NCBI GenBank assembly: GCA_963837345.1
Contig: CAWIMX010000001.1
Location: forward strand, 124,001 to 188,000
From: CAWIMX01 sp963837345
GTDB taxonomy: Bacteria > Acidobacteriota > Vicinamibacteria > Vicinamibacterales > CAVVIG01
Length of the DNA: 64,000 bases
Direction of reading: 5' to 3'
In this document: in pieces, positions 57,240-64,000 of the stretch
Layout: each line of letters begins with the position of its first letter
Position numbering within the stretch: the first letter of the stretch is position 1
The notes under the pieces: generated by a model
Told to the model about the DNA's origin: nothing
Database searches by the model: none
The model's input: the letters and a program-made list of their open reading frames with translations, nothing else
Program-made: the position numbers and the translations under genes

Positions 57240-58253
57240 TCAGCGCCCTCCGGTACGTTCGAGCACCAACAATGTAAACGAGCCCGGTAACACCGCGCCC
57301 CGGCCTCTGCCGGAGGGGGGAGGCGCGAATTTCGCCGAGACGATGAAGATGCGGTGATTGGTCGGGTCCAGTCCCATGTTCCGCGCGGCCGGGGCGGTCT
57401 CGACGGTTTGAGCCACGTGGTACTGGTCCGGGCCGTCCTGGTGAATGACCGTGAGCGTGCCGTCCGCACTCGACGCGAACGCGTCTCCCGACGACGCGTC
57501 GAACGCGGCACCGTCGACGCCGGTGCCGATTGGCGCCGTCGCGACGACCGTGCCACTCTGGTAGTCCGAGACCGCCATGACGCCGCTGCGGCACCCGCTG
57601 AACAGCCGATGGTGCGGCGCGTCGACGGCCATGGCGACCGGCTGCTTGCAGGGAGCCGTCGACCAGCGCCTGGTGACGGTCGCGGCCCTGGCATCGATCT
57701 CCACCACTTCGCTCGTGTCCGTCAGGTTCGCGTACACCTTGCCATCGCCGGCCGAGACGCCGTATTCGGGCTTCCCGCCGAGAGGAATGTTCGTGATGCG
57801 CGTGCCGTTCACCGGATCGATCACGGTCGATGAATGCGCGTCGCCGTTGAGCGAGAATACGCGGTTCGACACCGGATCGTAGAGGATCGCGTCGGCGTCC
57901 TGGGCCGCCGGAATGCTGCCCAGTACGGCGTACGTCTTCAGGTCGAACATCACGACCGCCTGGTCGTTGCCCGAAGTGGCGAATCCATGGCCCGAGGCCG
58001 ATGCGATCGCCGTCCCGTGCGCGCCCTGAATGCCCGTGACTTCGCCGAGAAGCTTGCCGGTGTCTTCGTCGACCACCATCACGCGATTCTGCCGGCCGAT
58101 GAACAGCCGATGAGTCGGCGGGTCTGGAACGATGTAGTCCCAGCTCCCATCCCCGCCGAGCACGTAGGTGTGCGTGACGCCGTAGCCCGAGGGGGCTTGC
58201 GCCAGCAGGGGCGCCGCCGCCGCAAACGCCAGGACCGCAAGGAGGGGGCGCAT
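57240..58253 (-). CDS. secreted YncE-like beta-propeller protein (copy 1)
   Basis: 337 residues with a signal peptide (MRPLLAVLAFAAAAPLLAQ). Repeated YncE/cytochrome-cd1-like blades: HRLFIGRQNRVMVVDEDTGK, GFATSGNDQAVVMFDLKT, DGKVYANLTDTSEVVEID, DAPHHRLFSGCRSGVMAVS. Seven blades likely. Such proteins bind nucleic acid or partner enzymes, or are surface-exposed. It is one base after copy 2 and in line with the RND operon. Confidence 0.87.
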   Translation of the reverse strand: MRPLLAVLAFAAAAPLLAQAPSGYGVTHTYVLGGDGSWDYIVPDPPTHRLFIGRQNRVMVVDEDTGKLLGEVTGIQGAHGTAIASASGHGFATSGNDQAVVMFDLKTYAVLGSIPAAQDADAILYDPVSNRVFSLNGDAHSSTVIDPVNGTRITNIPLGGKPEYGVSAGDGKVYANLTDTSEVVEIDARAATVTRRWSTAPCKQPVAMAVDAPHHRLFSGCRSGVMAVSDYQSGTVVATAPIGTGVDGAAFDASSGDAFASSADGTLTVIHQDGPDQYHVAQTVETAPAARNMGLDPTNHRIFIVSAKFAPPPSGRGRGAVLPGSFTLLVLERTGGR

Positions 58254-58254
58254 G

Positions 58255-59256
58255 TCAGCTTCCCATCGCCAGGACGAGAATCTTCATCGTGTCTGGAGTG
58301 ATCTGGGCGCGTCCGTTCGCGCCACGGGTCGTCGTCGCGACAGGGACGTAGACTCGATGGCTCGCCAGATCCAGCCACATCGTCCGCCCCGACGGCTGGG
58401 TCTGTACGGTCTGAACGACCGAGAAGGTGGCGGGCGAGTCTTCGTGCGCGATGGTCAGCACGCCGGTGCCGCTCGACGCAAAGGCCAGGCCCGTCGCCGG
58501 ATCGAAGCCGTTGCCGTCCACGCCGTCGGCGATCGGAAAGCTGGTGACCGCCTGGCCCGACGCGCTGTCGGTGACCGCCATCTTCCCGTCGCACGCGCTC
58601 AAGAGCAGATGGTTCTTCGCGTCGAACGCCATTCCGGTCGGACCTTCGCATCCCGCGATCGGCCAGGTGGCAACGCGGGCGTGCGTCGTCGTATCCACGA
58701 CCGCGATCGCGCCGGCGTCCTCGACGTTCACGTACACGCGATGCGCCGCCGGATCCTCGACCGCCTCCTCGAGCGTGCCGCCGACGTCGATCGTGGCGAT
58801 GACTCGTCCCGTCATCGGCTCGAACGCGGTGATCGAGCCGCCGGTGTGATTGATCGTCCACACTTCCTTGCGGTCGGCAAGATACCGGATGCTGTCCGGG
58901 TTGGCGCCCGTCGCCACCGTGCCCAGCGGCTCGAGCGTTTTCAGATCGATGATCGTCGACGAGTTGGCCCGGCCGTTGCTGGTGAACCCGCGGCCGAGAT
59001 CGGGCGCCAATGCGAACCCGTGCACTCCGGCCGTGTCGGGAATCTCGCCCACGACCTGGCCGGTGCCGGTGTCGGCCACGACGATTTTCGTCGCGTGCGA
59101 GACGTACAGTCGGTGCGCGGCGGCATCGACAATCAGGTAGTCCCACCCTCCCTGCCCTCCGATCCGGATCTCCTGCACGACGTGATACCCGGGATCCGCC
59201 GCCTGCAGGGCGACGCCAGCGGCAAGGCATGCGGACAGCGCGACAGTGCGGCGCAT
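58255..59256 (-). CDS. secreted YncE-like beta-propeller protein (copy 2)
   Basis: 333 residues from ATG 59256 behind AGGAAGGTG; an in-frame upstream ATG at 59298 lies inside the RND gene and is less likely. Signal peptide ends LQAAD. Blades: HRLYVSHATKIVVADTGTGQ, GFTSNGRANSSTIIDLKT, HRVYVNVEDAGAIAVVDT, KNHLLLSACDGKMAVTDS. It shares blade order with copy 1, so they arose by tandem duplication. The gene starts 16 bases after the RND pump stop. Confidence 0.87.
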   Translation of the reverse strand: MRRTVALSACLAAGVALQAADPGYHVVQEIRIGGQGGWDYLIVDAAAHRLYVSHATKIVVADTGTGQVVGEIPDTAGVHGFALAPDLGRGFTSNGRANSSTIIDLKTLEPLGTVATGANPDSIRYLADRKEVWTINHTGGSITAFEPMTGRVIATIDVGGTLEEAVEDPAAHRVYVNVEDAGAIAVVDTTTHARVATWPIAGCEGPTGMAFDAKNHLLLSACDGKMAVTDSASGQAVTSFPIADGVDGNGFDPATGLAFASSGTGVLTIAHEDSPATFSVVQTVQTQPSGRTMWLDLASHRVYVPVATTTRGANGRAQITPDTMKILVLAMGS

Positions 59257-59272
59257 AGTCACCTTCCTTCTT

Positions 59273-62200
59273 TCATTTCCGGCCTTTGATTGCGGCATAG
59301 AGCCCGGGAACCGCGAGCAATGTCACGGGCGTGGACAATGCGAGGCCGCCGATCACGGCGAGCGCCAGGGGCTTCTGCAGCTCCGCGCCCGCGCCAAGCC
59401 CGAGCGCCAGCGGCAGCAGCCCGAACAGCGTGCAGAACGTCGTCATCAGGATCGGCCGGAGCCGGATGCGTCCGGCGTGGGCAATCGCGGCCTCGAACGG
59501 CTCGCCCTCGGCGTGCAGCCGTTCGGAGAAGTCGAGCAGCATGATGCCGTTCTTCACGACCAGGCCGACGAGCAGGATGAGCCCCATGGCCGACGAGATG
59601 TTCAGGTCGACACCGGTGAACCACAGCAGCAACAGCGCGCCGCCGAGCGACAGGGGAGCCGCCAGCAGGATGAGGATCGCCGGCAGCCAGGCGCGAAACT
59701 GAATGACGAGGATCATGAAGACCAGCACGACGCCGAGCCCGAACACCATCAGCAGTTCGCGGAACGCCTGGCCCTGGGCCTGATACTGACCGCCGATGTC
59801 GTAGGTGTAGCCGATGGGCAGCTTCAGCGTGTCGAGGTGCGACCGGATCTCCGCGACGGCGCCTCCAAGGTCTCGGCCCTCCAGGCGCCCGCTCACCACC
59901 GCCATCGGGCGCAGGTTTTCGCGCAGCAGCTCGCCCTGGCCGTTCGCGCGCGTCATCGTCGCGACCGCCGACACAGGAAGCGGCTTGCCGTCGGCTGTGC
60001 GCAGCAGCGTGCTCGGCAGCTTGTGTGGATCGAACCGGAACGAATCGGGTAGCCGGACCCGCACCGGAATCGTGCGATCCGCCAGGCGCAGGTCGGTCGC
60101 CACCTCGCCCAGCCAGTTGCCGGCCATCTGATCGGACACCTGTGCGACCGTCAACCCGTAGCGGCCAGCCGCCGCAGGGTCGATGGTCCAGGTGACCTCG
60201 GGGTTGCCCTCCTGCACGCCGACCACGTCGACGACGCCATCGACGTGGTTCATCATGTCCTCGACCGGCCCGGCAAGCGCCGCCAGACGGTCGGGATCGT
60301 CGCCGAAGATCTTGACTTCGATCGGCTCCGGGTTGCCCTCGAGGTCGCCGAGCATGTCCTGGAGCAGCTGCACGAACTCGATGTCGACGAGCGGCGCCGC
60401 GTCGTGGACCCGTTCGCGCACGTCGGCGATGATCTCGTCGGACGAACGCTCGCGTTCGCCTCGCGGTTTCAACCGAACGAGGATGTCGCCGGTGTTCTGC
60501 GCCGTGGCGAACAAGCCGAGCTCGGAGCCCGTGCGGCGGGAGTACGACAGCACCTCCGGCGTGTCGGCGATGACCCGCTCGATCGCGCGCACCTGGCGAT
60601 CCGTTTCCGCGAGCGCGCTGCCGGCCGGCGTCAGGTAGTCGAGCACGAAGCCGCCTTCGTCGGCCGCCGGGAAGAATCCGGTTCCCACCTGTCTGAACAG
60701 CACGACCGTCACGGCCGCCAGCAGGCACGCGACGACGATCGCGACGACCGGGCGGCCGACCATCACGCCGAGCAGCCGCCCGTACCCCCGATCCAGCCAC
60801 CCGTGCCCTTCCCCGGTCGGTCGATGATGCGTGGCCGCCCAGCGCGCCATCAGCGGCACGACGCTGATCGCCAGCCCCAGCGAAATCAGCACGGCCACCG
60901 AGAGGCTCATCGACAGCGCGCGGAAGAACTGGCCTGGCACCCCGGAGAGCAGACCGAGGGGCGCGAAAACGACGACCGTGGTCAATGTCGAGCTGACGAG
61001 CGGCGCCATGAGCTGCCGGACGGCGTCGACGACGCTCGTCCCGCCTTCCCCGGCGCGGCGATGGATGTTCTCGACCACCACCACCGCATCGTCGATCACC
61101 AGGCCGATGGCGACGGCCAGGCCGCCCATCGACATGAGGTTGATCGTGCCGCCGAACACCCACATGAACGCGAACGTCGGGATCACGGCCATCGGCAGCG
61201 TGACGGCGGCAATCATCGTCAGGCGCCAGTCGCGCAGGAACACCACCAGCACGACGATCGCCAGGCATCCGCCGATGAGGATCGCGTCCCGCACGTTGGC
61301 GATCGATTCCTGCACGAACTCGGCGAGGTCGTAGACGCGGCTCATGCGAATGCCCGACGGCAGCGTCTGGGCAAGCCTGGCCAGGGCATCGTCCACGCCG
61401 GCCTTCACGTTGAGGATGTTGGCGCCGATTTGCTGCGCGATGGTGACCACCACGGCGTCGCGGCCATTCCCGGTCACGAGCATGGTCCGATCGGGTGCCC
61501 CGGGCGTCACGGTTCCCAGGTCGGACACGCGAAGCGTGGCGCCGTTCTCGACCTTCACGGGCGCCTGCCTGATCTGGTCGGCGTCCTGCCAGAGGCCGGA
61601 GGCGAGGGAGAGGTGCTGCAGCCCCGACTCCTGGAATCGGCCGACCGGCAGAATCGTGTTCTGGGCCTTGAGCGCATCGGACACGTCGACGACCGTGAGA
61701 TCGGCCGCAGCCAGCTTCGCCGGATCCAGGATTACTTCGATCTCCCGCGTGTCGCTCGCCTGGACCTCGATGATCCCCGCGCCCGGGACGCGGGCGATCT
61801 CCGGCTTCACGACGAAGTTGGCATAGTCGTAGAGATCCGCGGTCGGCAGGGTCCCGGTCAGACTGAGAATGAAGACTGGAAAGATCTCCGGGGTCATCCG
61901 CTCGATCTGCATCTCGGTGTCGGCCGGGAGATCGCCGGTGATTTCGGCCACGCGGTTCTGCACCATCTGCAGGGCCACGACCATGTCGGTCGACGGATCG
62001 AATTGCGCGGAGATCTCCGACGCGCCCCGGATGCTCCTCGACCGCACGCGGCGGATGCCGGGCACGGCCATCACGACCTGCTCGATGGGCCGCGTCACGA
62101 TGAGCGACATCGACTGCGGCGGCAGCGTTCCCGAGTGGGCGACGATGACGATGCGCGGGAACTGCAGTGGCGGGTAGATGCCGCTCGGCAGCCGGACGGC

Positions 62201-62284
62201 CGCGATGGCGCCGCTCGTCACCAGGGCGGCCGCGAGCAGGCCGATCGCGCGCGAATGCTTCAGGGCCGCAGCGGCGACGTTCAT
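59273..62284 (-). CDS. RND efflux pump inner-membrane permease
   Basis: 1003 residues from ATG 62284, which overlaps the adaptor stop. RND architecture: helix 1 then a large periplasmic domain (IYPPLQFPRIVIVA, GIRRVRSRSIRGASEISAQF), helices 2-6 with the GLAVAIGLVIDDAVVVVENI Asp pair for protons, a second periplasmic half and helices 7-12 (GLILLVGLVVKNGIMLLDF). The relatives are the CzcA/CusA and general multidrug groups; the Asp-Asp pair without the heavy-metal Met/Glu pattern favours general export, which is uncertain. It is the third gene of OMF-adaptor-pump, and is followed by two YncE-like genes. Confidence 0.93.
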   Translation of the reverse strand: MNVAAAALKHSRAIGLLAAALVTSGAIAAVRLPSGIYPPLQFPRIVIVAHSGTLPPQSMSLIVTRPIEQVVMAVPGIRRVRSRSIRGASEISAQFDPSTDMVVALQMVQNRVAEITGDLPADTEMQIERMTPEIFPVFILSLTGTLPTADLYDYANFVVKPEIARVPGAGIIEVQASDTREIEVILDPAKLAAADLTVVDVSDALKAQNTILPVGRFQESGLQHLSLASGLWQDADQIRQAPVKVENGATLRVSDLGTVTPGAPDRTMLVTGNGRDAVVVTIAQQIGANILNVKAGVDDALARLAQTLPSGIRMSRVYDLAEFVQESIANVRDAILIGGCLAIVVLVVFLRDWRLTMIAAVTLPMAVIPTFAFMWVFGGTINLMSMGGLAVAIGLVIDDAVVVVENIHRRAGEGGTSVVDAVRQLMAPLVSSTLTTVVVFAPLGLLSGVPGQFFRALSMSLSVAVLISLGLAISVVPLMARWAATHHRPTGEGHGWLDRGYGRLLGVMVGRPVVAIVVACLLAAVTVVLFRQVGTGFFPAADEGGFVLDYLTPAGSALAETDRQVRAIERVIADTPEVLSYSRRTGSELGLFATAQNTGDILVRLKPRGERERSSDEIIADVRERVHDAAPLVDIEFVQLLQDMLGDLEGNPEPIEVKIFGDDPDRLAALAGPVEDMMNHVDGVVDVVGVQEGNPEVTWTIDPAAAGRYGLTVAQVSDQMAGNWLGEVATDLRLADRTIPVRVRLPDSFRFDPHKLPSTLLRTADGKPLPVSAVATMTRANGQGELLRENLRPMAVVSGRLEGRDLGGAVAEIRSHLDTLKLPIGYTYDIGGQYQAQGQAFRELLMVFGLGVVLVFMILVIQFRAWLPAILILLAAPLSLGGALLLLWFTGVDLNISSAMGLILLVGLVVKNGIMLLDFSERLHAEGEPFEAAIAHAGRIRLRPILMTTFCTLFGLLPLALGLGAGAELQKPLALAVIGGLALSTPVTLLAVPGLYAAIKGRK

Positions 62285-63402
62285 TGGCCTCCCGTCTCCG
62301 CGGCGGCGTCGGCCACACTGATCGCGGCCCCGTCGGGGAGTCCGGCCTGGCCATCGACGATGATGATCTCCCCTTCCATGACGCCCGACGTCACCTCGGC
62401 GTGGCTCTCGTCGGTCAGCCCAATCTCGACCGCGCGGCGCTCGGCCTTGCCCTCGCGCGCCACGAACACCGCCGTCTCGTCGCCCTCCCGCACAATGGCG
62501 ACGATTGGAATCAGCACCACGTTCCGGTGCAGCTCGGCGTCGATCTCGACCTGAACGGGCGTCCCGGCCGGAACGTTCGTCGTGCCGGAAAATCCGAGGC
62601 GGACCGGAATCGTCGCGGTGCCCATGTCCACGGCGGCGGGCCGCGAGACAACCTCGAGCGCGGTGTCGCCGGTGCTCATGGGCACGCCCGCGAGCCGGGC
62701 GGATGCGCCCACTTCGATCCGCGGCGCATCGGCGAGCGGCACGGAGGCGACCACCTCGAGGCGCGCCGGATCGATCACGCGCAGCACCGGGTCGCTGGAG
62801 GCGGCGTCGACGAGATCGCCGGGGTTGTGATAGCGGCGGGCGACGATGCCGTCGAAGGTGGCGCGCACCGTGGCCCGCCCGGCGACCACCTGGGCCGCGG
62901 CCAGCGAGGCCCGCGCCTGGGCGAGCATCGCCTCGGCTTCCGCTTCGGCACGGTCCGCGTCTTCGACCTCCTTGCGCGCCGCCACGCCTCGATCGAACAA
63001 CTCGCGCGCGCGCGCCTGGGCCGCTTTCGCGTTGTCGATCGTCGCCTGCGCGCGAGCGACCTCCGCCTGCTGCCGCTCGACGTCGGCCGCCGAGCTCGGA
63101 ATCTCGAAGCGCACCAGCACGTCGCCCCGTCGCACGCGGTCGCCGGTGGCGTGCGGGATCGCATCGACCCGCGCGGCCTCGGGCGCGACCACCACCAGGT
63201 CGGCGCCGGGCGCCGGACTGACGATGCCGGTCGCGTGCACGACGCCGCGGATGTCGCCGCGTGTCGCGGGCGCCGTCTTCACGGTCACGACGGTCTCGCT
63301 CTCGACCTCTTCGGCCGTCTGCGAGGCGCAGGCGGCCAGCGACAGGGGCACGCCGATGGACAGAACGATCAGGAGCGCACGGCGATGGTCTGTGCGGGTC
63401 AT
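62281..63402 (-). CDS. RND efflux periplasmic adaptor (membrane-fusion protein)
   Basis: 373 residues. Lipobox PLSLAACAS gives a lipoprotein. Then the beta-barrel-lipoyl start TVVTVKTAPATRGDIRGVVH, a long alpha hairpin (about 105-175), the second lipoyl half (GRATVRATFDGIVARRYHNP) and the beta barrel. It couples the inner pump to the outer channel. ATG 63402 overlaps the channel gene stop by four bases, and its stop overlaps the pump start. Confidence 0.93.
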   Translation of the reverse strand: MTRTDHRRALLIVLSIGVPLSLAACASQTAEEVESETVVTVKTAPATRGDIRGVVHATGIVSPAPGADLVVVAPEAARVDAIPHATGDRVRRGDVLVRFEIPSSAADVERQQAEVARAQATIDNAKAAQARARELFDRGVAARKEVEDADRAEAEAEAMLAQARASLAAAQVVAGRATVRATFDGIVARRYHNPGDLVDAASSDPVLRVIDPARLEVVASVPLADAPRIEVGASARLAGVPMSTGDTALEVVSRPAAVDMGTATIPVRLGFSGTTNVPAGTPVQVEIDAELHRNVVLIPIVAIVREGDETAVFVAREGKAERRAVEIGLTDESHAEVTSGVMEGEIIIVDGQAGLPDGAAISVADAAAETGGQ

Positions 63403-64000
63403 GGAAGCGGAGCTCCGATGGCGCGCTCGAGATCGGCGAGCGCCGTCTGGAATTGGGCCACCGCGTCGAGCGAGCGCAGGCGGATGTCGCGTGCCGCCTG
63501 CAGCGACTGCAGCAGGGCGGCGATGCCGGTCTGACCCAGCTGATACGAGTCCTGCGCCAGCTGCTCCACCTGCTGCGCCTGCGGCAGGATGACGTCGCGA
63601 TAGCGCCCGTAGGCCAGCCGCTCGGCTTCGGCCGTCGCGGCCGTGGCCGCGACGTCTCCCGTAATCCGCACGTCGGTGGCCTGCCGTTCGGCCATGAGCT
63701 GTTCGAGGTTCGACTGCTCGACCGCGACCCCTGCCTGGTGACTGGTGAACAGCGGCACCGTGATGGCGACGCCCGCGCGCCATCCATAGTCGAACTCCGG
63801 CTGGGCGTCGTGGGTCAGGGTGGCGGTGGGGACCACGTCGGGGGTGCGCAGCGCCTGCGCCAGCGCCAGCCTGCCGCGCTGCTCTTCGATCCGGCGGTCG
63901 AGCAGCGCCAGCTCGGTGCTGCCCGTGCGTGCGAGCTCCAGCGCGGCGTCCACGATCACAGGCCCGCCGGCGTCGATGGGCGTGGAGAGCGCCTGGTTGG
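63399..64000 (-). CDS. TolC-family outer-membrane efflux channel (5' truncated)
   Basis: About 200 C-terminal residues; the frame remains open to the window edge. Helical coiled-coil pattern: LDRRIEEQRGRLALAQALR, VEQSNLEQLMAERQATDVR and QVEQLAQDSYQLGQTGIAAL, with LQSLQAARDIRLRSLDAVAQ near the end, as in OEP repeat 2. FGWRAG-type beta-strand reads GWRAGVAITVPLF. It is the outer channel of this RND operon. Confidence 0.9.
   Translation of the reverse strand, partial: NQALSTPIDAGGPVIVDAALELARTGSTELALLDRRIEEQRGRLALAQALRTPDVVPTATLTHDAQPEFDYGWRAGVAITVPLFTSHQAGVAVEQSNLEQLMAERQATDVRITGDVAATAATAEAERLAYGRYRDVILPQAQQVEQLAQDSYQLGQTGIAALLQSLQAARDIRLRSLDAVAQFQTALADLERAIGAPLP

Overview
The window is one stretch of high-GC bacterial chromosome with about 54 protein genes. 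I see no rRNA, tRNA, CRISPR array, transposase or phage gene. It most likely comes from an Acidobacteriota member of the Vicinamibacteria type. The best taxonomic evidence is a PadR repressor next to a large duplicated MacB/FtsX permease of the 'acidobacterial duplicated orphan permease' (ADOP) kind. A fused MFS/spermidine synthase, a DUF5916-type barrel and c-type-cytochrome/copper-monooxygenase-like proteins also fit. Both ends cut genes (an outer-membrane protein at base 1, an outer-membrane efflux channel at base 64000).

Layout. 1-6226: outer-membrane protein, a sigma-54 activator, a small secreted protein and a PadR/ADOP pair. 6316-16598: a potassium island made of a split KdpD kinase, KdpE, two tiny membrane proteins, KdpA, KdpC, a frameshifted KdpB, the KdpD sensor half, and a KimA-type K+ importer read the other way behind a c-di-AMP riboswitch, then a 38-residue membrane protein. 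16610-26695: TlpA thioredoxin, cyclase-family hydrolase, MFS/spermidine synthase fusion, ergothioneine genes egtB-egtD, three small envelope genes, a barrel protein and nicotinamidase. 26677-32289: sufBCDSUT. 32399-41037: a diadenylate cyclase fused to a YbbR domain, then a radical SAM protein with a two-gene ATP-driven 2-hydroxyacyl-CoA-dehydratase-like reductase. 41275-44827: secreted protein, PfpI/DJ-1 protein, sigma-70 factor, a 211-base palindromic repeat, IscA/ErpA. 44955-51879: a PQQ dehydrogenase with two N-terminal hemes and a mirror-image duplication of a cytochrome/copper-monooxygenase-like gene with its secreted partner. 52212-64000: small membrane protein, VOC protein, lipoprotein, a two-component system, two YncE-like propellers and an RND efflux operon.

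Three regulatory layers stand out. (1) Potassium and c-di-AMP: the same window holds a c-di-AMP synthase, a c-di-AMP riboswitch on the KimA importer, a KdpD half whose USP domain carries a c-di-AMP-binding-like motif, and two promoters with identical four-unit 11-bp-phased KdpE-type boxes, one for kdp and one for the unannotated 38-residue protein. (2) Sigma-54: about nine genes have GG-N10-GC elements with a TTGC -12 half, mostly 11-45 bases before the start codon. They include small envelope proteins, a barrel protein, a 48-residue membrane protein and possibly the dehydratase-like operon; the activator gene near base 1046 may serve them. (3) Local operators: a PadR palindrome over its own promoter, an Rrf2-type palindrome over the suf promoter, and an 11-bp repeat before a two-component operon.
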